Positions 1 to 11,137 are shown, numbered from the stretch's first letter. The stretch: 64,000 nt of DNA from Adiantum capillus-veneris (GCA_014529385.2 CM043951.1:111499469-111563468), one strand, 5' to 3'. Notes: generated from the letters alone by a model not told the origin. Numbers and translations: made by a program.

Positions 1-68
1 AGCTGCATTGGTGAAAGGCCACAGCTCTGGATCTTTCCAACTGACTCCAAATCATCTCGTGAAGCTCG
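1..68 (-). pseudogene. CACTA transposase fragment, left of the copia insertion
   Basis: Read on the minus strand, this piece continues the TNP2-like reading frame that stops at 5548 on the other side of the copia element. Joining the two sides after removing the copia and one copy of the 5-bp target duplication gives an open frame running ...KDNRASRDDLESVG..., which suits the region after the LDPMHI motif of plant Transposase_21 proteins. The rest of the transposase lies beyond the left edge of the window. The identification is mainly by continuity with 5548-7322, because 68 bases alone would not support it. Confidence 0.7.
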
Positions 69-260
69 TGTTGGGGTATAAAGCCCAATGTGGTTGCCTA
101 GGTAAGTGGGCGGGCTGCCAGGTATGTACACATATTCTTTTGTAAAAATCTAATAAGAACTCACTATGCTCTACACATTACAGTAGAGCGAGTTCACCAT
201 ATCGTCGTGCTCTTCTTCTCGCACTCTTTCTCGCGTCGCACTTCCGCTTGTACTCCTTCA
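69..260 (+). repeat. 5' LTR of the copia element
   Basis: It is 192 bp, TG...CA bounded, and matches 5356-5547 along its full length with about nine substitutions and no indel. The short length is normal for Tnt1-type copia LTRs. No clear TATA box stands out. Confidence 0.95.
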
Positions 261-262
261 AC

Positions 263-274
263 TGGTATCAGAGC
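263..274 (+). promoter_or_regulatory. Primer binding site (initiator tRNA-Met)
   Basis: TGGTATCAGAGC starts two bases after the 5' LTR. It is the standard plant copia PBS, complementary to the 3' end of initiator tRNA-Met. Confidence 0.95.
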
Positions 275-1348
275 TCAGATCGAGGCTCGGGGGAGCACTG
301 TAGGAGGCTAGAGTCACCAGCTTAGATTGGAGTGAAATTCAACAGGCGAAGACACGACCCCAAATCCTGTGGGCAAGCCCGAAGGGCTTGATGTTCTCAG
401 AATTTCATTCTGAGGTCATCTCGGCCACCGTTCGGCTTCGACAAAGGTCTGCGCAGGCCATTTTCGACTACGTGGTCTCGGCGGGTGCAGATCTGACTCT
501 GCAAATTTGGGGTTTTCAGCCTACGACTGCAGATGCTGAGGATATTGACACTCCCAGAGTGTTGATTTGTGGCTATCTACACATCGAAGGACGGCTCACA
601 GTTCTTGGAGGCGTGTCACATACGACACGGACGCATCTGCACACAGACTGTACGAGACATCCACTAGTTCATCAGGTAGCTTGTGTTTGCTGCTTGATAA
701 TCCAGATTTCATCCTGACATTGTAGGTACTTCCACATGGGATGTATTGTCAGAGATGATGTATGTTTGTTGAGGGTTTGCGGGCTGTGAGTCACGCAGAA
801 AACAACCGCCGCAGCGGTTACAGCATATAGTGGGAAATTTGTGGATGTATGACTTTGTGGGAAGTCTATATACTGTCAGATTTACTGCAGCCTTTGTTGA
901 GGGTTGAGTGAGGTTTTAATGAGCTGGGGGATTCTCGAATGTTGAGATCCTTTCGGTGATACACGTCTTGGAGCGATCCCTCAAGCACCCTTAGATAGGC
1001 AGCTAGGATGTATTGACTGTGAGTTAGACAGTTGGAATTGCATCTTTTCTTTACTGCCGTTGAGGCATTGTCACAGTCTATGCTTACAGAACAGTGAGAG
1101 ACAGTACAGGTGCAGGACAGGTTTACCCACACCTTACAGTGTCAGAGAGAAAGTGTTTTTTGAGCTGTTTTTTGGTCTGTTTTTTGAGTACACCAGAGCC
1201 ATTTTACAAAGGAGACTCTGGAGAAATTTATGTAGAATCTGAAGCTTTCTTGGTTCATTTGATAGGTTGATATTGGTTCAGAGGTCAGTTTACAGGGGAA
1301 ACTTTGCCGAATTTTTCCCAGGAAAGTAAACCACTATGAAGCGTAGCT
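275..1348 (+). other. Copia 5' leader
   Basis: About 1.07 kb between the PBS and the first gag codon, a long leader. A 109-codon open stretch at 388-717 begins at TTG and shows no known domain, so I do not call a gene here. This is probably untranslated leader and packaging sequence. Confidence 0.6.
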
Positions 1349-4300
1349 ATGGCTGGATCACAGGACACTGCTCTTTACAATATCAAGAAGCTGGATGGAA
1401 CCAATTTCCCATTGTGGAAGAAGCAGATTTGGAACGTGTTGGTATAAAAGAAGCAGATAAAACCTATAAAGCTCAAGGGGATAAAACCAGAAGATATGGA
1501 CGAAGATGAATGGAGCGAAATGGATGAATTGGCACTTTCTACCATTATGCTGACTTTGGCAGAAAGCGTTTACTTCAATGTAGCAGATGAAATGTCGGCT
1601 TATCAAGCATGGTTAAAGCTGAGTGATCTTTATGAGAAGCAGAGTGTAGCTTCACAGGTATACTGGCTTAAGAAGCTTGTTGACTTGAAGATGAAAGAAG
1701 GGACACCTATGTCCAATCATCTGAATGAATTCAACACAATCTACAGGCAGTTGTCAGCTCAAGGTGTCAAGTTTGATGAACCTGTTAGAGCTATGTTCCT
1801 GTTGATCACATTGCCCGAAAGTTGCGACACTTTTTGCACAGCTTTGAGTAATTCTGCACCTCCAGATGGTTTGAACATAGCAGGTGTAGAAGGAAGTCTG
1901 CTTACTGAAGAAACCAATAGAAAGACAATGGACAAAGGCAAAGGAAGAGCCTTAGTTTTCAAGGGAAGGAACAAAGAAAAGTACAAAGGTGGAAAGAGGA
2001 ATCAGTCTCGTAGCAAGTCCCGCAGTGCTAAAGGCAAGAGTGACATAGAATGCTACCATTGTGGCAAGAAGGGTCACATGAAAAGAGACTATAGAGAATG
2101 GAAAGCAGAAAAAGGCAAAGAGAAAGTTGAAGAACATGGTGAGAAGAACAAGTCCTCAGTGAAGATTCAAGAAATAAATGTGACAAACACTGTTGCAGTG
2201 GATGACAGTCTAGTGTCAGGAGACATCTACTTCTTGAAGAATACAATGGACTCAGCTCTTCTTACAGCATCTGATGGAAATGCACTGAGTGACTGGATTA
2301 TAGACTCAGGGGCATCACTTCATGTGTCTCCAAACAAGGAGTGGTTTACCTCTTATGTGCCCACTAAAGATCATGTTCGGCTAGGCAATGGGCAGACATG
2401 TGAGATCTTAGGTGTTGGAGATGTTCAATTGAAGTTTTAGAATGGCTCTTCTTTCACGCTGAAGAATGTGAGACATGTTCCCGCAATTACAAAGAGCTTG
2501 ATCAGCACAGGTTTACTTGATGATGCTGGCTACGTCACCACTTTTGGACAGAACATGTGGAAGATATCCAAGGGTTCTATGACAGTAGCACATGGAGTAA
2601 AGTCTGGAGGACTTTACATGATTTATGTATTAAATGTCTCAAAAAATGTAATCAATGTAACCGAGCAGCCGAACGTTTCTTTGTGGCATAGCCGGTTAGG
2701 ACATATGTCCAAGAAGGGAATGGAAATCTTGTCTCGTTCTGGTTATTTGCCTGGCTTTTCATTTAATGATTTTGAATTCTGTGAACATTGTCTGTATGGT
2801 AAGCAAACACAGCAGCCACATAAGCATAGAAATAGTAGAAGAGATACACAGTTGGCACTTGTTCATAGTGATTTGTGTGGACCTATGCCTAACCTATCTC
2901 TAGGGGGAGCTTCTTACTTTATGACATTTATAGATGATTACTTAAGGAAAGTATGGGTTTACTTTCTCAAGCACAAGGATGAAGAGTTTAGTGTTTACAA
3001 AACGTTTGTGACACTTGTGGAGAATCAGAGTGGCAAGAAGCTTAAATGCTTACGCACTGACAATGGTGGAGAGTATGTTTCAAAGGCCTTTCAGGACTTT
3101 TGTGAGTCAAAAGGTATAAAACGTGAACTTACTGCTCCTTACAATACTCCTCAAAATGGTGTTACTGATAGGATGAATAGGACCATACAAGAGAAGGTCA
3201 GAAGTATGTTGTCTAGTGCACAGCTGCCAAATGGGTTTTGGGCTGAAGCTGTATCAACAACTGTTCATCTTGTAAATAGATCTCCTAGCAAGGTTTTGCA
3301 AAAGGATTCAGTGCCAGAGATGGTATGGTCAGGCAAAATGCCCTCATACAAGTATCTCAGAGTCTTTGTCTATGAGGCATATACTCACGTTCCAAAGGAA
3401 TTTAGGAACAAACTTGAGCCAAAGAGTAGAAAGGGTACAGACTTTGGGATCCCGCATCCAGAAAGGTTGTCCGCAAAAATGATGTTCACTTTAATGAATC
3501 CAAATATCATTCTAAACCAGAGAGGGTTGAGGAAATTAGAAGAGTTGTCTTCCAAGAAGATGGACCTGCACGTGCAAGACAAAATGTCAGGGCTCAAGAG
3601 GAGCAAGGACAGGATAGAGTGGAACCACAGGTTGTGGCTGAGCCTGAGCCACCTATTGTGCGTAGATCTAGACGTGTCACGCGACCTCCTGATAGGTTTG
3701 TTCCATCTATGAACTATGTCATGTTGACTGATTGCAATGAGCCTTCATGTTACAAGGAAGCAGTGCAAATGAAGGACTCCGGGAATTGGCAATTGGCCAT
3801 GCAGTCAGAGATGACAGCTCTGCATAAAAACAAGACATGGAAGCTAGTTAAATTACCACAGGGCAAAAAGGCTCTACCTTGTAAATGGGTTTACAGGTAT
3901 AAGATCACCGCTCATGATAGTCAGCCAAAGTACAAAGCAAGGCTTGTTGCCAAGGGCTTTAAGCAAGAACAAGGCATTGACTTTGATGAAGAGAGGGAGA
4001 TGCTTTCTTGCATTGGTTGCCATATTAGATTTGGTGTTGCACCAAATGGATGCCAAGACAGCGTTCTTGCATGGTGATTTAGATGTGGAAATTTACATGC
4101 AGCAGCCAGAAGGGTTTGTTCAGAAAGGCAAGGAAGACTGGGTATGCCAGTTGTTAAAGAGTCTTTATGGCTTAAAACAATCACCGAGGGCATGGTACCA
4201 TAAATTCCACAAGTTTATGCTTTCTCAAGGCTACAAACGTAGTGAGTTCGATCACTGTCTATATACAAAGAAGGTTAAGGATGGTAGTTGGCTGATCCTT

Positions 4301-5266
4301 ATTTTGTATGTGGATGACATGTTGATTGCTGGCAAGCACTTGGAAGAAATTTCAGCTTTGAAGTCAAAGATGGCAAAATCGTTTGACATGAAAGACATGG
4401 GTGAGGCAAGTCATATACTTGGTATGCGCATTGAGAGAGACAGATCAAAGAAGTTGATTTGGTTATCTCAAACAGAGTATATTGACAAGGTTTTGCAACG
4501 TTTCAATATGGAGAAGGGAAAGGCACTGAGTGTTCCATTGCCACCATATGTGAAACTTAGCAAACAAGATTGTCCTGTGTCTGAAGAAGAACAGGCTGAA
4601 ATTGATAAGATTCCATATGCGTCTGCAGTGGGTAGTTTGATGTATGCAATGATTGCTACTCGCCCAGACATTGCATTTGCAGTGGGAGTAGTAAGTCGAT
4701 ACATGTCAAACCCAGGCAAGAAACATTGGGAGGCAGTGAAAGGAATATTGAGATACCTGAAAGCTACAAAGAGTATGCGTATATGCTATGGGAGTCAGGA
4801 GCTAAGTGTAAAGGGTTTTACAGACTCAGATTATGCAGGTGACTTAGACAACAGAAGGTCTACGTCAGGGTATGTCTTTACATTGGCTGGTGGAGCAGTA
4901 TCATGGCGTTCTAGATTACAAGATTGTGTTACTCAGTCTACTACAGAGGCTGAATATGTTGCAGCATCAGAGGCATGCAAAGAATCAATTTGGCTTAATC
5001 GACTAGTAACAGATTTGGGAATCAAAGAAGAGATGCCTGTGTTATATTGTGATAGTCAAAGTGCTATACAATTGGCTCGCAATCCAGTTTATCACTCAAA
5101 GACAAAGCATGTGGATGTGAAGTATCATTTCATCAGGGAAATGCTCGAGGATAAGCAACTTCAGCTTGTCAAAGTTCACACCACAGAAAATCCTGCTAAT
5201 CTACTTACAAAAGGACTTCCCTCAGAGAGATTTGTGCATTTTCGCAAGCAGTTAGGTGTAGGGTAG
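1349..5266 (+). pseudogene. Copia gag-pol polyprotein, disrupted
   Basis: Starts MAGSQDTALYNIKKLDG at 1349. Order: gag with a CCHC-like knuckle (2051-2092), protease DSGAS (about 2299), integrase HHCC (about 2680-2810), integrase core (2860-3330), RT with YVDD at 4307-4318, RNase H and the C-terminal QLGVG, with TAG at 5264-5266. Breaks: in-frame TAA at 1445 and TAG at 2438; a deletion plus frameshift near 3435 after KLEPKSRKG; another near 3990-4000 that removes the conserved segment after GIDFDE at the start of RT. Two key residues are also lost: the last knuckle Cys is Tyr (TAT, 2090-2092) and the integrase catalytic Glu is Asp (GAT, 3167-3169). The family resembles the Tnt1-94 Pol polyprotein. 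It cannot encode a working polyprotein. Confidence 0.95.
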
Positions 5267-5344
5267 TACATCACCTATCTACATCTCTTGTATATTAGCT
5301 TGTATAGTAGCTTCTCTCACACTTAAAGTACCACATTGGACTTT

Positions 5345-5355
5345 AAGTGGGAGGT
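5345..5355 (+). promoter_or_regulatory. Polypurine tract of the copia element
   Basis: AAGTGGGAGGT lies directly before the 3' LTR and after the pol stop codon. It is a typical copia plus-strand priming site. Confidence 0.9.
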
Positions 5356-5547
5356 TGTTGGGGTATAAAGCCCAATGTGGTCGCCCAGGTAAGTGGGCGG
5401 GCCGCCAAGTATGTACACATATTCTTTTGTAAAAACCTAATAAGAACTCACTATGCTCTACACATTATAGTAGAGCGAGTTCACCATATCGTCATGCTCT
5501 TCTTCTCGCACTCTTTCTCGCTTCGCACTTCCGCTCGTACTCCTTCA
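5356..5547 (+). repeat. 3' LTR of the copia element
   Basis: 192 bp, from TGTTGGGG to CTCCTTCA, the same length as the 5' LTR. Differences from the 5' LTR are almost all C/T or G/A. Confidence 0.95.
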
Positions 5548-7322
5548 GTTCGATTGTCTTTCATTCCCATGATTGTCTTCCAGAGGAGCTCTCCCACATT
5601 CTTGAATATATGCATTGGATCCAGAAAATGGTTAATTAGTAGATCACCCCAGTACGACAACGTATGGAGAATGGAAAAACGTTTCATTCCTGGAACAAGT
5701 TGCCCCTCATGTTGCTCCCATCGCCGACGCCACTCTTGTACATGCATAGGAAGACATTCGACACGACCAAGCTGACCTTCGTGCAAGTGATGGCCATCTG
5801 GAAGATAACGGTGGTGGCCTTGATAAATTGTCTTTCGAAGAGAGGGAGATTAACGCACATCCAAAGACTGCCTGCAAATTGGACATGCATTGTATCCCGA
5901 AGTTGTTAGCCCTGCATATATTAAATCATGAATTAGGCCAAGGCAAAGTGCTTGCGAACAGCGAGAATTTTGTAAATCAAGAACCATTACCAGAAGCTTC
6001 TCCGTATCCTTGCCAATCATGCATAGTCCACATAAGAAGTCCATGGATCCTTGCATGTTGTTCTCCTACTGGTTCAACCGCATCTGCTATGTCGATCCCA
6101 TGCCATAACTCTTGGAGCTCAGCAACTAGTGGTGCTAGATAAACATCCATGTTTTTTGACTTGAACTTACCAGGTACAATCAAGCTTAATATCAAATGAC
6201 CCTTCTTGATGGCAAGCCACGGCGGGAGGTTGTAATTGATAAGGCACACAGACCAAGTGCGCTATGACGAGCTTCTCAAGTCAAATGGATTGACTCCATC
6301 CATTGCCATGCCCAAACGCAAATTGCGTGGTTCACTCTTAAAATGTGGCCAGGTATCTTCAATGTGTCTCCAGGCCTTTGAATCAGCGGGCACCCTAAAT
6401 GTTGTGTCAGTGGATCTATTCGTAGAATGCCACTGCATCAACTTTGCAATGGAACCACAACGAAACATGATTTTTATCCTAGGAATAATAGGGAAATGCC
6501 GCAACACTTTAGCTGGCACTGTCTCGCCAACTGCATCTTGTTTGTAGCGCATTGCTCCGCACTTAGGACACGACAGACAATCTGCGAATTCATTGCAAAA
6601 AAGAATGCAATCATTTGGACATGCATAAATCTTGTTGTAGTCCAAGCCAACTGAGGTCAATAGTTGCTTTGCGTCTGGCCTGGAGGGGGGCATTTCATTG
6701 CTAGCCAAGAGAAGTTTCTCCCGCAACAACCTGTTTAAGCCACATTAAATTAAAAAGTTCTCCAAGCACGTCACCGTTGCAATCGGAAAATCTCTTTTGT
6801 AAATTATGTATCTAAACAAAGCAGTGACTCTTGCATCTGACCACCCGTACGCTGACTGAAGATTCAAAAACGCCAGACAAGTACGAAGCGTCGATATTTT
6901 GGCGCCTTCATAAATTGGTTGACGTGCCAACTTTTTTAACATGTCTTAGGAGATAGGCGCACGGCTTTGGGTCCTGCTTCGTTAGTGTTCTCCTCGCTTG
7001 TCTGGAAGAAGGCATCCGACATCTCCTCCATGCCGTTTTCTTCTGTCTGTAAGTCCTATTCTGCTTCCATCCTTGGATCTATAATGGTCGGACCTTCACG
7101 AATAATCCTTTTTCTCTCTCTCTCAAATGTAGGTGCTATGTCACGAAAATCAATGCCCGTTCCGTAGGAGTCGTATCGTAGATTCTGTACGGTTTCTTTA
7201 GCAAACTCTCCGTACTTGTGCACATGCTCATTACATATCCTACGCTTGCGTAGGATTTGATACTTGTAGAGCGTGCACGAGCATGCAATCTTTTCCTCCA
7301 TGTTAGTTGATGACGTTGCCAT
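5548..7322 (-). pseudogene. CACTA (En/Spm) TNP2-like transposase, frameshifted
   Basis: Minus-strand pieces in transposase order. 7322-7056 is the N-terminal Cys-rich region (MEEKIACSCTLYKYQ...). 6942-6745 has PIYEGAKISTLR and YGWSD. 6729-6262 has CILFCNEFADCLSCPKCG and MAMDGVNPFDLR. 6249-5977 has NLPPWLAIKKGHLILSL and MDVYLAPLVAEL. About 5830-5770 has GHHRYLPDGHH. Finally NHFLDPMHIFKNVGELLW precedes the copia junction. These are hallmarks of Transposase_21, the catalytic protein of plant CACTA elements. Several frameshifts and stops separate the blocks, so it is dead. It continues at 68-1 across the copia. The downstream domains of the family are outside the window. Confidence 0.9.
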
Positions 7323-7403
7323 CTACAATGATTATGAATGTTGTTTTAATATATATACTCCTCACAATATAAACTACCTCGCATTCTCTAGTCTTGCCCA
7401 ATC

Positions 7404-7433
7404 TCCGTACACCTCGGTCTAGAGGTGTACGGA
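7404..7433. other. Perfect 12-bp-arm palindrome in the CACTA 5' region
   Basis: Arms 7404-7415 (TCCGTACACCTC) and 7422-7433 (GAGGTGTACGGA) around a 6-nt loop GGTCTA. An imperfect version is conserved at about 20028-20058, in the inverted relative of this region. Confidence 0.85.
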
Positions 7434-7589
7434 TATCAGGACCACCAGCTCAAAATATCATCTTTATTGGTCAAATCCTATATGGGTAGACACATACGTG
7501 CACTCCCAGGTGTACATGGAAATGCATGTAGTGGGCAAATTAAAACCCCTTTGCCTCTTTTAGTTCCATAGTTTCTTCTCGAGGGAGAG

Positions 7590-7790
7590 AGAGAGGTATA
7601 GAGAGAGTTTCTGTCCTTTTCACACATGCAATTGGTCAACCAACCTAGCTCTTTCTCTATCTACTATCTCTCTCTCTCTCTATCTATCTCTGTAGCTATC
7701 TCTATTTAATTCTCTCTCTCTCTCTCTCTCTCTCTCTTACTTTCTATATATATCACTCTCTATATCTCTCTCTCTCTCTACGCGTATTTC
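7590..7790. repeat. (CT)n/(TATC)n microsatellite cluster
   Basis: Interrupted CT, TATC and TATA runs, longest around 7712-7738. Simple-sequence DNA without coding content. Confidence 0.9.
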
Positions 7791-8135
7791 CACCTCCATA
7801 TCGATGCACTTATTGACGTGCATATCGACAGAGTGTAAGAACGTCGATATGGGCGTGGAAAGGTACGGACGTCGATAACTTTAGGTTATGTTGTAGTGTA
7901 TAGGTTAAGGGGAAGTCACACGAATATTAACGTGATCACGTATTTTGAAATGTGATCACTTAATGTTATTATTGTGCTCACGTTAATGGAATCCCTGCCC
8001 ATGTGTGAAAAGATAGCAGTTTAGTGCTATCATTGAGGCCTTTTACATTATAAGTAGCAACCCTCATTGTGGTGTGTTGTGAACCACCTGTGTGTCCACA
8101 TTTGCCTCTCACATGTTGATCTCTAGCTGTTGGAA

Positions 8136-8164
<29 letters not shown>
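8136..8164. repeat. G29 homopolymer
   Basis: An uninterrupted run of 29 G inside repeat copy A. The equivalent place in copy B is a short interrupted G tract, so the run expanded after the copies separated. Confidence 0.9.
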
Positions 8165-8166
<2 letters not shown>

Positions 8167-8531
8167 CCCTCCATCCTTCTTCTTTTGATAATTCAGCACA
8201 ACATCATTTATGGTAGCGAGAGTGGTAGGGGAAGGGACTTCATATAAAGGAGCAAACATGTTATGAGATGGGTATCGTGAGGCAAGATTCCTAGGCTTGA
8301 AGGGCTTTTTGGGTTACATGAAACACTCTTGATCAACGTAACTTTTGCCTATCTCCCTTCTTAGGGTATCTGAGACTAGATGCCACAACCACATTTATAT
8401 GTATGTTCTCTTTTGCTAATGCACTACGACAAGATCCAGGGGGCCTGGCAAAGGAAGGGGTTTTAGGGACCGTTGGTCTTGTAGAGGTAGGGGTCTATTT
8501 ATGAGTAACATTCTTTTGTGGGGTAGTGGAT

Positions 8532-8532
<1 letters not shown>

Positions 8533-8587
<55 letters not shown>

Positions 8588-8588
8588 A
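8533..8588. repeat. (CT)n(CA)n compound microsatellite
   Basis: Uninterrupted CT dinucleotides followed by CA dinucleotides. Copy B has only a shorter CT run at about 10940-10964. Confidence 0.95.
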
Positions 8589-8768
8589 TACATTGGGTCC
8601 TAGCTCATCCCTATCAATGTTTAGTGCAAAAGGTATACACAAGAGATTATGTTTCTTTAATGGCGATTTGCACGTCAACATTTTTCATCCAACTAATGGA
8701 GCCATTGAATATTGTATGGAATCCAAAAGGAGCATGTTTGAAATTTCTACCACCCATGAGTTTTTGTC

Positions 8769-10339
8769 AATGTGATCTTATTATTAAACTTCGTCTGAGA
8801 TTTTATGTCCTATTAAGTCACCATTTTCCTTGAATTATGTCAAGAGTTTCAAAATGGATTTTGAGGTGCTATCTATCTAAAAAGTTGTCTCATGAGCTGA
8901 AAAAAACTCGATATTTTTTTGGAATATCAATTCCATCTTTAACCTTGTCCTTGCACAACATTTCACAACCTAAACTGTGTGAAAAAACGGGTTCTGTTTT
9001 TGGCGTTTTTCAACTTTTTGCAAGTATATCACTCTAGAATTCATTTTTGTGAGGTCTATAATGCTAGAGAACTATCTTTAGTAGTCCTCAACATGTCCTG
9101 ATGCTTCTAGGGAGAAATAATAATTGAAGTTGTAAGTTATGACCAAATTACAAAAATTGTCAAATCCTGTTTTTTAGCCAATTTTAACCCTTCTATGATT
9201 TTTTTGGTGGATTTCATGATATCCAAATGCATTTTTTATTTTCTACGTCGCATATTGTAACATAAAGCTAATATTCCTTGAGTTTTGGGGCACCTAGTAC
9301 CCTATTTTGCATAATATACAACGATGGTTGATTTTTTCAATTATAGAAGAAAACGAAACATTCTAGTATATCAAGTATAGCTTTTTCAATATTGTTAGTT
9401 TCTTGTGACAACTACATGCATTTTGTAGGTAGTAACCATATCTAGTCATAAGGATCAAATTTGGCTAGATATTGAATAGTTTCTATGGGATTCTACAACT
9501 CATAATGTTGAACCCAATTTTTTCATGTTTGTTGTATTTAGCACTTCATCTTTTTCCCCAAGATTCCCCTTGGTAAGATATGTATTATTTTTTTGACATG
9601 CTCCATGGCTCCTTATGAACATAAAGGACAATAGGGAACTAAGAAAACATGCATATATTATTTGTATTGAGTGTGGCTATAGAAACTTTGATGATAGGTT
9701 TGCAGAATGGTAAAAATTCAAATTTTTTGTACCTATTTATTTTGGCAAAACAAAAAATAGTGAGTGAGAAGCAATCATATGTTCTGATCACCAACCCATT
9801 GAAGTTAACTAGGGAATTTATCTCAAGTCCTACAAAAATCCCTAATCTTATTTTTATGCAACAAAACGTAAGAAATTACTGTTTTGATGAAAATGCACTG
9901 GTCCATCAACTTTGGAGGCTTGGTGTGACCAAAAGATGAGAAATTTTACAAGTTTCTTATTTTTTCCATATGTAGTAGGCCTTGAACTATAACCTCATGA
10001 AAGGATTTTACAAAATGAGTGGATCTACTATGGTATTGGAGGTTTTTTTCAAAACCCTGAAAGGACACTTTTATGTCCTGTTAGGTTACCAACCTAGTGC
10101 TAATATTCACGTGATCACGTGAAATTTCGTGTGATCACAATGTTCATTATCACAGTCACATAATCGCAATTAACGTGATCATAAAAAAGGCAATAAGTGG
10201 TGACTTGACAACCCGCGAGAGCCTCATCGGGGTATGTGTTTTTCTCGACGAGCCCATCAAAAAACTAAAGTATTCTAAATCGGGCCCACCAAGAAATGAA
10301 AAATCCCAGTGGGCTTACCACATTGAATAATTTTGTATA
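8769..10339. other. AT-rich DNA between repeat copies, no gene seen
   Basis: Open frames such as 8837-9037 and 9649-9939 have no recognisable domain and look like chance ORFs in AT-rich DNA. The only structure I see is a cluster of GTGATCAC-type palindromes near 10100-10185. Confidence 0.6.
10106..10123. other. 18-bp perfect palindrome
   Basis: TTCACGTGATCACGTGAA is its own reverse complement. The surrounding 80 bp contain further GTGATCAC and TTAACGTGATCA motifs, also seen at the start of repeat copies A (about 7922-7965) and B. Confidence 0.85.
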
Positions 10340-11137
10340 TATAGGTTAAGGGGAAGTCACATGAATATTAACTTGATCACGTATTTTGAAATGTGATCAC
10401 TTAATATTATTATCGTGTTCACTTGTTCTAAAAGATAGCAGTTAGTGCTATCATTGAGGCCTTTTACATTATAAGTAGCAACTCTCATTGTGGTGTGCTG
10501 TGAACCACCTGTGTGTCCACATTTGCCTCTCACATGTTGACCTCTAGTTGTTGGGAGGGGCGGGGGGGTCCCTCCATCTTTCTTCTTTTGATAATTCAAC
10601 ACAACATCATTTATGGTAGCGAGAGTGGTAGGGGAAGGGACTTCATATAAAGGAGCAAACATGCTATGAGATGGGTATCATGAGGCAAGATTCCTAGGCT
10701 TGAAGGGCTTTTTGGGTTACATGAAACACTCTTGATCAACATGACCTTTGCCTTTATCTCCCTCCTTAGGGTATCTGAGACTAGATGCCACAACCACATT
10801 TATATGTGTGTTCTCTTTTGCTAATGCACTACGACAAGATCCAGGGAGCCAAGCAAAGGAAGGGGTTTTAGGGACCGTTGGTCTTGTAGAGGTAGGGGTC
10901 TATTTATGAGTAACATTCTTTTGTGGGGTAGTGGATTCTCTTTCTCTCTCTCTCTCTCTCTCTCATTGGGTCCTAGCTCATCCCTATGAATGTTTAGTGC
11001 AAAAGGTATACACGAGAGATTATGTTTCTTTAATGGCGATTTGCTCGTCAACATTTTTCATCCAACTAATGGAGCCATTGAATATTGTATGGAATCCAAA
11101 AGGAGCATGTTTGAAAGTTCTACCATCCATGAGTTTT
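10340..11137. repeat. Dispersed direct repeat, copy B
   Basis: Second copy of 7899-8768, same orientation, about 2.4 kb away. It carries the same minus-strand ATYNVKGLND peptide frame (10662-10357). Relative to copy A it lacks about 20 bp around 10425 and the long G and CA runs. Confidence 0.75.

Larger units (their letters stand above)
69..5547 (+). mobile_element. Full-length, degenerate Ty1/copia (Tnt1-like) retrotransposon
   Basis: A complete element by structure: two 192-bp LTRs starting TGTTGG and ending CTTCA, an initiator-Met primer binding site two bases after the 5' LTR, gag-pol in copia order (GAG, PR, IN, RT, RNase H) and a polypurine tract directly before the 3' LTR. The flanks are GCTCG (64-68) and GTTCG (5548-5552), a 5-bp target duplication with one change. 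The two LTRs differ at about nine sites by eye, eight of them transitions, so it is not a recent insertion. It lies inside, and opposite to, a CACTA transposase gene. The pol is broken, so it is not autonomous. Confidence 0.95.
7323..7898 (-). mobile_element. CACTA element 5' terminus with subterminal repeats
   Basis: Read on the minus strand, the element begins CACTACAACATAACC at 7898, a CACTA-type terminal inverted repeat, followed by TAT on the outer side. The inner 110 bp repeat variants of CGTCGATA or TATCGACG (about 7800-7880), like the subterminal repeats to which CACTA proteins bind. The end lies 5' of the minus-strand transposase start at 7322, as expected. CT-rich microsatellites (about 7590-7790) fill the would-be promoter. 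The other end of the element lies left of the window. Confidence 0.75.
7899..8768. repeat. Dispersed direct repeat, copy A
   Basis: Matches 10340-11137 from TATAGGTTAAGG to CATGAGTTTTTG, with small indels and different microsatellite lengths. It begins immediately after the CACTA terminus, so the CACTA element may have inserted into this repeat. On the minus strand both copies hold a short open reading frame (about 8259-7978 here) containing MRVATYNVKGLND, which resembles the start of an endonuclease/exonuclease/phosphatase domain, but the match is too short to call. I found no LTR-type ends or primer binding site. Confidence 0.75.

Noticed and set aside
388-717. 109-codon open frame in the copia leader
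   Set aside because: Starts at TTG, no domain, and lies between PBS and gag; most likely untranslated leader.
7899-11137. Repeat copies A and B as LTRs of one element
   Set aside because: No TG...CA ends, primer site or polypurine tract, and no coding sequence between them.
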